Of a DNA stretch of 64,000 nt, positions 17,180 to 26,274 are shown piece by piece; positions within the stretch are counted from its first letter, which is position 1; each line of letters opens with the position of its first letter. The notes under the pieces are model-generated. The model was given only the letters and a program-made list of their open reading frames with translations. It was not told where the DNA came from and made no database searches. Source of the DNA: Planctomycetota bacterium (GTDB lineage Bacteria; Planctomycetota; Planctomycetia; Planctomycetales; Planctomycetaceae). The position numbers and the translations under genes were made by a program. The stretch is taken from contig QQVO01000064.1 of assembly GCA_003388505.1 (NCBI GenBank), positions 1 to 64,000 of the forward strand. The letters are read 5' to 3'.

Positions 17180-20100
17180 TCAAACCGACTGAGGCAACTC
17201 ATCCAGCAGCTTGCCCATTTCCACGACGGTCTCCGTGTGCCGCTGCAGCCGCTCGGTCAACTCGTCGACGCGGTCCACGAAACCCAACCGTCGAGCCAGA
17301 AACTCGAATTCTTCGCTGTCTTCCGCCGGGACCGTTAGATCTCTGGCATCGCCGCGGACCATCCGCAGCGCATCGATCACGCGGCGGAGGAAGCGATAGG
17401 CGTCCCGCAACCGCACCCGATCCTCATGCGACAGGATTCCCGTCGCTTCCAGGGCCCGCAGCGCCGCACGGGTGTTCGTCGTCCGCAACTCCGGGTGCAG
17501 GTGCCCGTAGGTCATCTGCAGAGCCTGCACGAGGTATTCGCTGTCGACCAGGCCCCCCGGACTCAGCTTAGCATTGAACGTTCCGGCGCGAACCAGTTGC
17601 CGCACCTGCTTCTCGCGCATGCCGCGCATCGCATTCACGTCGAAGGGACGGCCCGAATAGCAGATTCCATCCCGGACCGCGACGACCGCCTCGGAGAATT
17701 CGACGTCGCCCGCGATCGGCCGCAGCTTCACCAGCGCCTGGCGTTCGTACGGCCAGGCCGGCCCATCATGGCCGAAGTACTTCTCAAAGGTCTCCAGCGC
17801 GACGGCGGGACTGCCCGCCTTTCCGTAAGGCCGGAGGCGGAGGTCGATTTCGAAGATCCCCTTACGTTTGGCGTGAATCGACGCCACAAACAGGTCGACC
17901 AGCTTCTGGAAATACTCGGTATTGGTGATCGCCTCCGGTCCGCTGGTGTGCCCTTCCGCCTCGAAGACGAACATCAGTTCGATGTCGGAGGCGAACCCTA
18001 ACTCCGCTCCGCCGCACTTTCCCAACGCGCATACGCTCAACCGGCAGGGCGCTCCGCTCTCCAGCCTGGGTTCACCGAAACGAGGCCGGAGTTCCTCTGT
18101 GCAAATCCAGCAGGCGCCCCGCACCACTGCTTCCGCAACGTCCGTCAGTTCCTGTGCGAACATCCCGAACTTGTCTTGCAGATCGAGAATATGGCGCATA
18201 TCGACCCGCAGCATCTCGCGGTCTTTGAAAGCGTTCAGCGCCGCGCGGCGGGATTCCAGGGAGTCCGCCGACTCGAGCATCGACTGCAGCTCATTCTGCA
18301 ACTCGCGCGGCGTCCGAGGCGACTGCAGGCCCGCCACGTCGGTGACAACCGGAAACAGATTCGAATGCTGCAGCCTCAGAAAGTCGTGCCACAGAAAGTC
18401 GCTCACCCCGAGCAACCGCGCCAAGGCCGCGAGGGCCTCGGAGTTCTGCAGCAGGGCCAGGTCTTCGATCCAGTCGGGCCGCTGGAACAGCGATTCCAGA
18501 AACTCGCGAAAGTTGTGCAGCGCTGATTCGGGATTGGAAGACTGCGGCAGCAGGTGGGTAAAGTGTTTGATCAGCACCACCGCCGCCCGCAACTCGTTCA
18601 ATCGTCCCGGTTCGACGATTTTCGTCCCCCCCTCGTCCAGAACCCACAGCGTGTCGACGACCTGGGTGCCCTGCGAGGCGATCCACATCCTCTGCACCGA
18701 AGTGCCGCTCAGCGCCAGCGCGTTCGTCAATTCATACAGGAAACCGATCGTGTCCTCGGCCCGGATGTGCATCACTGTGGCCTCGGCGGACGCGCTGTTG
18801 TCGATTTGAATCTCAACCGGCAGCAGCGAGTGATCCGACACCGGTTCGGCGGGAATCGACCGCGCGACACGTTTGATCAGCGCCCCCTGCGCTTCCCGCC
18901 GGCTCATGCCGCGCAAGTCCCGCAGATCGCTCTCGTAGCATTCCCAGGTCGCCGTCGCCACGTCGGCCTGCGCCGAGCGGACGCGAAACACGTTCACGTA
19001 CTTGCGGCGGCGAGCGACTGCCGCGGCCCGCCGACGCCTGCGCGTCGCCGCATCGACAGGAACGTCCGTACGCGGCTCGGCCACCTCGTCGCCCGTAAAT
19101 ACGTAACCCGACTCGATGTCGAACCCGTACACCAGCAGCAGGCCGCACATCAGCGACAGGTCGCCCAGTTGATCGTAACCCACGATCGTCAGCTCCCACC
19201 GGCGATCCGCCAGCGCCGCCACGTCGGTCTTCACGCCGAGTCGCTCGTCCAGTTCGTTCAGCAGCCACAGGTGGCGGTCCGCCTGCTCGGAATCGAACAG
19301 CTCCTTGTACGAGGCCGCCGCCTCACCGAGATGCGTCGCGACCGATGGGGGCGGCTGTCTGGAACCGGTCGCCCGGTCCTCGGCAGAAAGCAGAATGTAC
19401 TTCTCGAAGATCGCCCGGATCGCCCGGCAGTGCTGATCGTAATGCCGCCGAAACTCCAGGGGGCCGGGAAAATCGAGCCGGCGAGCCAGATACGCCAGGT
19501 CCCGCACATGCTCGGGCAGGCTGTGCACCTGTTTGTTGTGCATGATCTGCAGCGCATGCTCGATCGTCCGCAGAAAGATATAGCCGCTGCTCAACTCCCG
19601 AAATTCGGTTCCCTCCAGAAAATCGAGATCAGCCAGACGCACGAGCCCGTCCAGCGTGTTGGCGCTTCGCACCGCCGGCGTTTCGCGGCCGTGGGCGAGT
19701 TGCAGGAACTGGGTCACGAACTCGACGTCGCGAATGCTTCCCTGCCCGGCCTTCACCTCTCCCCATTCCCGGCCGTTCTGCTTGAGGTGTTCCTCAATTC
19801 TCTGTTTCATGTCGAGCACGTTGGCCCGCGCTTCGTCTTCCGTGATGTCAAAGACAACCGGCGTCAGCCGGTGCAGCAGGTCGTTCCCAACCTCCATGTT
19901 CCCGGCGATGACCCGCGCTTTGAGCAACGCCTGCTTTTCCCACAACCGTCCGTGCTGCTTCAGGTAGTCATAGTAGCCGTCGCAGGTCGTCACCAACGCC
20001 CCGGAATTGCCCCACGGCCGCAGGCGCATGTCGACGCGGTAGAGAAATCCCTCCCCGGTTGGTTCGGAAATCGCCTTGATGAGCTTCTGCCCGAGTCCCC

Positions 20101-20854
20101 AGTATCGCTCTGCGCCGCGCTCGCAGACGAAAACCAGATCGATGTCCGAACTGTAGTTCAATTCCTCTCCGCCGAGTTTGCCGAACGCGATGACGGCGAA
20201 GTCGTCCGCAGCGATTCCGAGATCCGAGCAGGCGATCGACAGGCAGTTCTGCACCAGGCTGTCGGCCAGCAGCGCCAGTTGCAGCGTAACGGTCTTGAGG
20301 TCCATCAACCCGAATGCGTCGCACGCCGCCAAGCGCATCAGTTCCCACTGCTGAAACCGGCGCAACGCGTCGATCTCCTCGCCGAAACCATCGGCGCCAG
20401 CGCACTCCGCCCGACCCGCCTCGCAGAACTCGCCCCGGTTCTTGAACTCGGCCAGCCGCTTGCTCTCGACAAGTTGCTTCAGATAGTCCGGGTTGCGAAG
20501 CAGAATTTCAGTGAGAAACTGGCTGCCGACGAACAGCCGAACGAGAATCTCGACCGCCCGGGGATTGCTCGCGAGGTAGTGAAACAGGTCGGTCCGATCG
20601 CTCGCCGCCTGGACGAGCCGTTCGAAATTGAGCAGCGAGCTGTCCGGCGCCGCCGAATCAGACAGAGCCGCCAGCAACGCCGGGAGCGTCTGAGCCAGCG
20701 CCCGCTGCGATTCGTCATCCTCGGCCAGCCCCCTTAACCGCGTCACCGCCAGCGAAACGTCCTCAAAACCGACCGGCGCAACGATTTCCTTCGCGCCGGC
20801 ATCAGCCGCGCGCGTGGCCTGGAGTAGTCGGAGACAATCGGAGGGATCGATCAC
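17180..20854 (-). CDS. glnE: Glutamine synthetase adenylyltransferase/deadenylase with internal ACT domain
   Basis: A 1224-residue GlnE: it attaches and removes AMP on glutamine synthetase to match nitrogen status. The two nucleotidyltransferase domains are clear: FGKLGGEELNYSSDIDLVF near 222-242 (deadenylase half) and ALGKCGGAELGFASDIELMF near 940-960 (adenylyltransferase half), each followed by a helical domain. Between them, at about 675-755, lies an ACT domain (EDTIGFLYELTNALALSG, then VVDTLWVLDEG), which resembles the ACT repeats of GlnD. Standard GlnE is about 950 residues and has no ACT domain, so the extra length here (residues about 560-780) is unusual and suggests direct amino-acid sensing. 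Gene ends 160 bases from the PHP gene; probably transcribed alone. Confidence 0.9.
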   Translation of the reverse strand: MIDPSDCLRLLQATRAADAGAKEIVAPVGFEDVSLAVTRLRGLAEDDESQRALAQTLPALLAALSDSAAPDSSLLNFERLVQAASDRTDLFHYLASNPRAVEILVRLFVGSQFLTEILLRNPDYLKQLVESKRLAEFKNRGEFCEAGRAECAGADGFGEEIDALRRFQQWELMRLAACDAFGLMDLKTVTLQLALLADSLVQNCLSIACSDLGIAADDFAVIAFGKLGGEELNYSSDIDLVFVCERGAERYWGLGQKLIKAISEPTGEGFLYRVDMRLRPWGNSGALVTTCDGYYDYLKQHGRLWEKQALLKARVIAGNMEVGNDLLHRLTPVVFDITEDEARANVLDMKQRIEEHLKQNGREWGEVKAGQGSIRDVEFVTQFLQLAHGRETPAVRSANTLDGLVRLADLDFLEGTEFRELSSGYIFLRTIEHALQIMHNKQVHSLPEHVRDLAYLARRLDFPGPLEFRRHYDQHCRAIRAIFEKYILLSAEDRATGSRQPPPSVATHLGEAAASYKELFDSEQADRHLWLLNELDERLGVKTDVAALADRRWELTIVGYDQLGDLSLMCGLLLVYGFDIESGYVFTGDEVAEPRTDVPVDAATRRRRRAAAVARRRKYVNVFRVRSAQADVATATWECYESDLRDLRGMSRREAQGALIKRVARSIPAEPVSDHSLLPVEIQIDNSASAEATVMHIRAEDTIGFLYELTNALALSGTSVQRMWIASQGTQVVDTLWVLDEGGTKIVEPGRLNELRAAVVLIKHFTHLLPQSSNPESALHNFREFLESLFQRPDWIEDLALLQNSEALAALARLLGVSDFLWHDFLRLQHSNLFPVVTDVAGLQSPRTPRELQNELQSMLESADSLESRRAALNAFKDREMLRVDMRHILDLQDKFGMFAQELTDVAEAVVRGACWICTEELRPRFGEPRLESGAPCRLSVCALGKCGGAELGFASDIELMFVFEAEGHTSGPEAITNTEYFQKLVDLFVASIHAKRKGIFEIDLRLRPYGKAGSPAVALETFEKYFGHDGPAWPYERQALVKLRPIAGDVEFSEAVVAVRDGICYSGRPFDVNAMRGMREKQVRQLVRAGTFNAKLSPGGLVDSEYLVQALQMTYGHLHPELRTTNTRAALRALEATGILSHEDRVRLRDAYRFLRRVIDALRMVRGDARDLTVPAEDSEEFEFLARRLGFVDRVDELTERLQRHTETVVEMGKLLDELPQSV

Positions 20855-20957
20855 GTGTGCCGGTCAACTGGTGGGAGGTCGATCTGGTTTCTATCACACT
20901 CCGTCGCAAGACGAAACAAGCCGGCTCATGCTGGGACGCGGAGTTCTCACTGGTCAG

Positions 20958-20977
20958 ATGCGCGTGCTGACGCGCAT
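20958..20977. repeat. Perfect hairpin upstream of Uma2 gene
   Basis: ATGCGCGT-GCTG-ACGCGCAT, an eight-base-pair stem in the divergent spacer between glnE and the Uma2 gene. It may be an operator for either; no T run. Confidence 0.4.
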
Positions 20978-21069
20978 AATTGAACCAGTCTGAAGCGAAG
21001 TTGCAGCAACTTGAGTGCATCGCGTTGGCACAGGAGCAGGAGTCGGTGAACAGCCCAGCCTCGTCAATC

Positions 21070-21684
21070 ATGGAATCTGAACCCCGGTCCCGTCCCGGCA
21101 CGCCGACCTGGGAAATCGCCGAACTGTATCCCACCCAGGGACGATGGACGGAATGCGATTATCTCGCGCTCGATACGAACCGGCTGATCGAGTTCAACCG
21201 CGGCGTCCTGGAGTTCCTGCCAATGACGACCCCTTTGCACCAGGCGATTTCACAGTACCTGTTTCTCACGCTGCGTGAATTCCTGCTCGGTACCGACCGC
21301 GGCGAGGTCTTCCTGGCTCCCTTGCGCACTCGCACGATCGAAGATGTCATTCGCGAGCCCGACGTCGTTTATGCCGCCAAGGGACGCATCGTGGACCGTC
21401 GCGCGCCGCTCCCGCAGGCCGATCTCGTCATGGAGGTCGTGAGCGAAGGAAGCGAAAACCGCCGTCGCGACGAAGTGGTCAAACGCGCCGAATACGCGGC
21501 CGCCGGCATCGCCGAATATTGGATTGTTGACTACGACCAGAAGACGATGACCGTGCTCGAATTGGAGGGAGACACATATCGTGTCCACGGCGAATGCCGA
21601 CCCGGCGCACGGGCCGATTCGGTCCTCCTGCCCGGATTCACGGTTGATGTCACAGCCTGTTTCGACGCCGGTGAGGGCAAGTGA
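21070..21684 (+). CDS. Uma2-family (DUF820) PD-(D/E)XK nuclease-like protein
   Basis: A 204-residue protein of the Uma2 family, which is expanded in cyanobacteria and planctomycetes and adopts a restriction-endonuclease-like fold. Family features: LIEFNRGVLEFLPMT, HQAISQYL, REPDVVYAA (the catalytic Asp), ADLVMEVVSEGSENRRRDEVVKRAEYAAAGIAEYWIVDY (seen at about 115-155) with Glu and Lys of the active site, and the LPGFTVD tail. The biological role of the family is unknown. I prefer ATG 21070; a TTG at 20980 would add 30 residues. Confidence 0.88.
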   Translation: MESEPRSRPGTPTWEIAELYPTQGRWTECDYLALDTNRLIEFNRGVLEFLPMTTPLHQAISQYLFLTLREFLLGTDRGEVFLAPLRTRTIEDVIREPDVVYAAKGRIVDRRAPLPQADLVMEVVSEGSENRRRDEVVKRAEYAAAGIAEYWIVDYDQKTMTVLELEGDTYRVHGECRPGARADSVLLPGFTVDVTACFDAGEGK

Positions 21685-21775
21685 GGTTCCCTGGAAGCCA
21701 GTTTCTCTCACCGCCACGCTTCGTGGTCACTCCGCTGAGGTGACACGCCCGTCTTGATCGATCATCCTGTCTCGA

Positions 21776-23167
21776 ATGATCCGCATCGAATCGGCACTGA
21801 CACCCAAGGACTTGCTCCCGCTCATCGAATCGATGTGGGAGGCATCCGCCCGCAGCCTCGATTCGATCCGCCAAACCTGGAATCCCGAGCACGGTTCGCC
21901 GGTCTTCACCGTCGCAGGCCGGTACACCGCACAGGGATGGACCGAATGGACGCAGGGATTCCAGTTCGGCTCGGAGATCCTCCAGTTTGACGCTGCGGGC
22001 GATGAGAAGTGTCTCAAGGCCGGCCGCGAGAGCACCGTCCGGTTCATGGCGCCGCACGTCAGCCACGTCGGCGTCCACGATCACGGTTTCAACAACGTCA
22101 GCACCTACGGCAACCTGCGGCGCTTGATGCTCGAAGGGCGCATCTCTCACGATCCGGCAGAACTCAACTTCTACGAACTGGCCCTCAAGTTGAGCGGCGC
22201 CGTTCAAGCGGCGCGCTGGTCGCCTACGATCGATGGCGACGGTTTTGTCTACTCATTCAACGGGCCGCATTCGCTCTTTTCCGACACGATTCGCTCGCTC
22301 CGGGCCCTCGCGCTGGCGCACCAACTCGGGCACCGGCTGATGGGCGAAAACGATGCGCCGATCTGCCTGCTCGACCGCCTGGTCCGGCATGCCCGCGCCT
22401 CGGCGAAATACAACGTCTACTACGGCGAAGGCCGCGACGCCTACGATGTCTCCGGCCGCGTCGTGCACGAGAGCATCTTCAACACCAACGACGGACGCTA
22501 TCGCTGCCCTTCGACCCAGCAGGGTTACAGCCCGTTCACCACCTGGACCCGCGGATTGGCCTGGATCATCCTGGGATACGCGGAACAGCTCGAGTTCCTG
22601 CAGTCCCTCCCCGACGACGATCTCAAGCCGCTCGGCGGTCGTGCGGAGATCGAATCATTCATGCGCAGGGCGGCGATCGCCACGGCCGACTTCTATCTCG
22701 AAAATACGCCCGCCGACGGCGTTCCTTACTGGGACACCGGTGCACCGGGGCTCGTTCGTCTCGGCGACTATCTCGATCGTCCGGCCGAACCCTTCAACGA
22801 CCACGAACCGGTCGACAGCTCCGCCGCCGCCATCACCTGTCAGGGCCTGTTGCGCCTGGGAACGTATCTCGCTGAGTCTGACGAATCCTCCGCTTCGCGG
22901 TTTCGCAACGCCGGACTGACGGTTCTCAACACGTTACTGCAGGAACCCTACCTCAACACCGATCCGAATCATCAGGGTCTCCTGCTCCACAGCGTCTATC
23001 ACCGTCCGCGCGGTTGGGACCACGTCCCCGAAGGCCGCAAAGTCCCCTGTGGAGAGTCGTGCATGTGGGGCGATTATCATCTCCGTGAGGCGGCTCTGTA
23101 CGTCCAGCGGCTGGCGAACAACGACCCGTACTACACCTTCTTCGGCCCCGCACCTGAGACGGACTGA
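21776..23167 (+). CDS. GH88-like unsaturated glycoside hydrolase
   Basis: A 463-residue (alpha/alpha)6-barrel protein. Signature pieces of GH88/GH105-type hydrolases are HVGVHDHGFNNVSTYG, GYSPFTTWTRGLAWIILGY, HEPVDSSAAAITCQGLLRLG and ESCMWGDYHLREAALYV. Such enzymes remove unsaturated uronic acids released by polysaccharide lyases. No signal peptide, so it should act in the cytoplasm on imported oligosaccharides. The SDR gene follows after six bases. The linked BMC operon suggests a polysaccharide such as ulvan, rhamnogalacturonan or fucoidan as the ultimate source, which is inference. Confidence 0.85.
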   Translation: MIRIESALTPKDLLPLIESMWEASARSLDSIRQTWNPEHGSPVFTVAGRYTAQGWTEWTQGFQFGSEILQFDAAGDEKCLKAGRESTVRFMAPHVSHVGVHDHGFNNVSTYGNLRRLMLEGRISHDPAELNFYELALKLSGAVQAARWSPTIDGDGFVYSFNGPHSLFSDTIRSLRALALAHQLGHRLMGENDAPICLLDRLVRHARASAKYNVYYGEGRDAYDVSGRVVHESIFNTNDGRYRCPSTQQGYSPFTTWTRGLAWIILGYAEQLEFLQSLPDDDLKPLGGRAEIESFMRRAAIATADFYLENTPADGVPYWDTGAPGLVRLGDYLDRPAEPFNDHEPVDSSAAAITCQGLLRLGTYLAESDESSASRFRNAGLTVLNTLLQEPYLNTDPNHQGLLLHSVYHRPRGWDHVPEGRKVPCGESCMWGDYHLREAALYVQRLANNDPYYTFFGPAPETD

Positions 23168-23172
23168 ATTCA

Positions 23173-23955
23173 ATGGCTCACAGTTCCTCACAGGTCGCCT
23201 TGATCACCGGCGGCACGCGAGGCATCGGCCTCGGAATCGCACGTTGTCTCGCCGCCGACGGCTGTCGGCTCGCGCTCAACGGCATGCGTGATGAATCGGA
23301 TGTGCAAGACGTCCTCGCAGAACTGAAAGATTCCGGGGCCGCGGTCATCTACTGCCGGGGAGACGTCAGCCGGGCGGAGGATCGGCAGCGGATGATCGAT
23401 GAAGTCCGTAACCACTACGGCAGACTCGACGTGCTCGTCAACAACGCCGGCATCACTTCGCCTGGCCGCAAAGACCTGCTCGAAGCCGATGAAGACAGCT
23501 TCGACCGCGTGGTCGGCGTGAACCTCAAGGGGCCGTTCTTTCTTACTCAACTCGCCGCACGGTGGATGGTCCAACAACAGGCCGCCGACGAATCGTTCCG
23601 GGGTGTTGTGATCAACGTCTCATCCGTGTCGGCCGAGATCATCTCCACGAATCGCGGCGACTATTGTCTCACCAAGGCGGCGACCGGGATGGCGACCAGA
23701 CTCTGGGCCGCACGGCTGGCCGAGCACAACATCGAAGTCTACGAGCTTCAGCCCGGTGTCATCCGCAGCGACATGACCGCCCCCGTCACCGACAAATACG
23801 ACCGCCTCTTCGAGGAAGGCCTCGCTCTGCAGCGACGCTGGGGCGAACCCGAAGACGTCGGCCGCGCCGCCGCCATGCTCGTCCGGGGCGACCTCCCCTA
23901 TGCCACCGGCCAGGTGCTCAAAATCGACGGCGGCATGACGATCCGGCAGATGTGA
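23173..23955 (+). CDS. SDR-family NAD(P)-dependent oxidoreductase
   Basis: A 260-residue classical short-chain dehydrogenase: TGGTRGIGLGIA cofactor loop at 14-25, NNAG near 92, the catalytic Ser in NVSSVS, Tyr-x-x-x-Lys as YCLTK near 164-168, and the PGVIRSDM segment. The C-terminal IDGG is typical of the FabG-like group. Coupled to the GH88-like gene (six-base gap), it may reduce the keto-uronate that the hydrolase frees; this is inferred from context. Confidence 0.9.
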   Translation: MAHSSSQVALITGGTRGIGLGIARCLAADGCRLALNGMRDESDVQDVLAELKDSGAAVIYCRGDVSRAEDRQRMIDEVRNHYGRLDVLVNNAGITSPGRKDLLEADEDSFDRVVGVNLKGPFFLTQLAARWMVQQQAADESFRGVVINVSSVSAEIISTNRGDYCLTKAATGMATRLWAARLAEHNIEVYELQPGVIRSDMTAPVTDKYDRLFEEGLALQRRWGEPEDVGRAAAMLVRGDLPYATGQVLKIDGGMTIRQM

Positions 23956-23960
23956 CGGGA

Positions 23961-24887
23961 TCAACCCACCACCTTCCCGATCGTCTCCCGCAGCACACTC
24001 GCCGACTTCTGCAGGGCCGCCAGTTCCTTCGGCCACAGTTCAACCTCAATGTGCTGCACCGCGCCCACCCGGCCGACGATCGTGGGCACGCTCAGGCACA
24101 CGTCGTGGATCCCGAAGGCCCCGTTTTGCAGCGACGAAATCGGCTGAATCCGCTGCCGGTCAAGGGCGACGTCGTGAATCACGTCGGCGATCGATGCCCC
24201 GACCGCGAAGCCGGCGCCTCCCTTCTTCTTGATCACTTCCGCTCCCGATCCGCGGGTCTTCTTCTCGACCTCGGCGATCAATCCGGGTGTGACGCCCGGA
24301 TACTTGTCGAGCGGGAGACCGGCGATCTGCGCCTGCGACCAGATCGGCACCATGCTGTCGCCGTGCTCGCCGTAGATCGTCACCTGCGTCTGGCTCGGCC
24401 GCACGCCGATCCGCTGCGCCAGCATGCTTCGCAGTCGCGTCGTATCGAGCACCGTCCCCAGCCCGATCACCTGCTGCGGCGGCAGATCGAGTTCACGCGT
24501 CGCCAGGTAGGTCAGCACGTCGACCGGGTTCGACACGACGAACACCACGGCGTCCTTCCTGTACCCGGCCTGCTTGAGGTCGCTGAGGATGTTCTTGAAC
24601 AGCGCCACGTTCCGGTTGATGAGGTCGAGCCGGCTCTCATCCGGCTTGCGCCGCAACCCGGCCGTAATGCAGATCACGTCGGCGTCGGACGATCCTTCGG
24701 GACCGGCCGCATAGATACTCTGGTCGCTGGTCAGCGCCGCCCCGTGCAGCAGGTCGAGCGCCTGCCCCTCAACCAGATCCTGGTTGACGTCGACCAGCGC
24801 AATCTCGTTGACAATGCCGCCGTACTGCAGAGCCGATGCCGCGCACGAACCAACGAGTCCGCCGCCGCCGATGATGGAAGTTTTCAT
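23961..24887 (-). CDS. Malate/lactate dehydrogenase-family protein of BMC locus
   Basis: A 308-residue NAD-dependent 2-hydroxyacid dehydrogenase of the LDH/MDH family: Rossmann loop GGGGLVGSCA, the substrate loop TAGLRRKPDESRLDL, VVSNPVDVLTY, and the catalytic GEHGDSMVP. At the specificity position equivalent to LDH Gln102 there is Arg, as in malate dehydrogenases. In the PVM operon it may regenerate NAD by reducing an aldehyde or ketoacid made by the pathway. It is the last gene of the BMC operon, separated from the aldolase gene by a VapBC pair and a gene remnant. No encapsulation peptide is obvious. Confidence 0.85.
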   Translation of the reverse strand: MKTSIIGGGGLVGSCAASALQYGGIVNEIALVDVNQDLVEGQALDLLHGAALTSDQSIYAAGPEGSSDADVICITAGLRRKPDESRLDLINRNVALFKNILSDLKQAGYRKDAVVFVVSNPVDVLTYLATRELDLPPQQVIGLGTVLDTTRLRSMLAQRIGVRPSQTQVTIYGEHGDSMVPIWSQAQIAGLPLDKYPGVTPGLIAEVEKKTRGSGAEVIKKKGGAGFAVGASIADVIHDVALDRQRIQPISSLQNGAFGIHDVCLSVPTIVGRVGAVQHIEVELWPKELAALQKSASVLRETIGKVVG

Positions 24888-24899
24888 TGAGGTGGAGTG

Positions 24900-24930
24900 C
24901 TCAGTTCTTGGTGATCAGTTGTCAGTGAGC
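24900..24930. repeat. Solo copy of the CAGTTGTCAG-type repeat
   Basis: The sequence around GGTGATCAGTTGTCAGTGAG repeats the left arm found beside the four-helix-bundle gene at 35168-35184 (GGTGATCAGTTTTCAG). It lies between the dehydrogenase gene and vapC and may mark an old insertion. Confidence 0.55.
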
Positions 24931-24999
24931 TGGGGGAGAGGTGATCGAGGCGGTCGTTGATCAGGACGCAATCAATGTGGATTGACGCAGAGGAGTTGC

Positions 25000-25383
25000 T
25001 CAGCATCTGGGAATCTGCGGCAGGTGATGGAAATGCTGGTCCGATGTGCACAGCACAAGGTTATGTTGGATGACCAGAGCGGCAATCCAGACGTCGTTGG
25101 TCGGAATTGGCGTCCCCTGTCGGCGCAACTGCACGATCAGTTGCGCGTAAAAATACGTCGTCGCGTCGTCGGCGGCCAGCATGGTCACGTCCGGCTCGTT
25201 CAGAAAACTCTGCAGAGTCCGCGCATTCTGTTTTGCTTTCGATCCTTGTGCAAAGCCCACGCGAAGTTCGGCGATGACGAACAGCGGAACAAAGACGTGC
25301 TGCGCGCTCTGGATCACGCGCAATCGTCCCGCGTCGCCGCGGACGTAGTCGCTGTACGCGTTGGTGTCGAGCGCGACGTTCAC
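25000..25383 (-). CDS. PIN-domain toxin, VapC-like
   Basis: A 127-residue PIN-domain protein, expected to be a magnesium-dependent ribonuclease toxin. Acidic residues of the active site are visible: LDTNAYSDY (Asp6), a Glu in VIAELRVGF, TNDVWIAALV (Asp) and TSDQHF (Asp). Its ATG overlaps the stop of the antitoxin gene by four bases, the usual toxin-antitoxin arrangement. It interrupts the BMC operon between the dehydrogenase and aldolase genes, in the same orientation. Confidence 0.9.
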   Translation of the reverse strand: MNVALDTNAYSDYVRGDAGRLRVIQSAQHVFVPLFVIAELRVGFAQGSKAKQNARTLQSFLNEPDVTMLAADDATTYFYAQLIVQLRRQGTPIPTNDVWIAALVIQHNLVLCTSDQHFHHLPQIPRC

Positions 25384-25652
25384 TGCCAGATCTCTTCATC
25401 AATTCCGTCGAGTTCTTGCATCGCCGCGTCGAACTCGGCGTCGTCGACCCACGAACCGCTGTACCTGTCGAGTCGGTGATTTACGTCGGCAATCGCATCA
25501 GGGCTGACCGCGTTGCTCAGGATCTCGATGATCAATCGATTCAGACTCTTTTGTTCCAGGCGCGCCCGCTTGCGCAGTTCACGATCCAGACGTTCCGGAA
25601 CGGAGCGCACCGTGTATTGCCTGTCCGCTTTCCGGTCGTTTTCTAACTTCAT
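25380..25652 (-). CDS. VapB/FitA-like ribbon-helix-helix antitoxin
   Basis: A 90-residue protein: a ribbon-helix-helix DNA-binding domain at about 10-50 (QYTVRSVPERLDRELRKRA, then SLNRLIIEIL) and an acidic C-terminal tail (WVDDAEFDAAMQELDGIDEEIW) that should bind and block the PIN toxin. ATGA overlap with vapC. Autoregulation of the pair is typical; operator not identified. Confidence 0.88.
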   Translation of the reverse strand: MKLENDRKADRQYTVRSVPERLDRELRKRARLEQKSLNRLIIEILSNAVSPDAIADVNHRLDRYSGSWVDDAEFDAAMQELDGIDEEIWQ

Positions 25653-25908
25653 TTCCGGTCCTCACCGTCGATTTGCTTCCAATCCTCTGTCGCACGGCTG
25701 ACCCGCATGACGCCTGTTGTAGATGCCTGCATTGTATGCACCCGGTGCCTGCGCAGGCTAGGACGCTTTGTGAATGAGTGTCGACGATCTGTGTCGCGGA
25801 ATCTCGGGCTTCACATTCCGAAAACCGCTCGACGCGGACAGATGGTAGAGCAATGCGCTCTATCCCGACTGTGCCGTAAGCGGAGCCCAATCAACTCAGG
25901 ATTCCTCT

Positions 25909-26151
25909 TCAATCACCCGCTTCCATCGCTGCGACAAGCGTTCCACTGCCTGCGTCCCAATCACCGAACTTCGCCTCGTCCGGGGAATCACTGAAGCACG
26001 GCGCCCGAGGCGCAGTCGATCGCTCCAGAAGAGCATAATGAGCGCCCGGCAGCAGGTTGGAATTGAGCGCCTGACAGATATTCCCGACCCAGGAAAAGCG
26101 GAAATCGTGGAAGATCCCCGCCGTCACTCGCGTCCAGTCATGCATCGGCAT
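25909..26151 (-). pseudogene. N-terminal remnant of an MPMHDWTRV-type planctomycete protein
   Basis: An 80-residue open frame starting MPMHDWTRVTAGIFHDFRFSWVGNI and continuing with LNSNLLPGAHYALLE. This beginning is characteristic of a protein family that I associate with DUF4058-like planctomycete proteins of more than 200 residues. The frame leaves the family after about 45 residues (RSTAPRAPCFSD...), so it is most likely a truncated relic. The exact family name should be confirmed by search. Confidence 0.6.
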
Positions 26152-26274
26152 GGCGCTGCTCCGGAACGTCAGTTCTGTGCGAGGCTGTTGATTTCCGCAA
26201 CACGTTGTCGATCCAGCCCCGCTGCATCACGTCTCGCTCCGATTCTACCCGTTCGCCGTTCCCCGACCAATTCT

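Noticed and set aside
18554-20737. 727-codon plus-strand frame opposite glnE
   Set aside because: Antisense shadow of a GC-rich gene; the minus-strand glnE has all family motifs.
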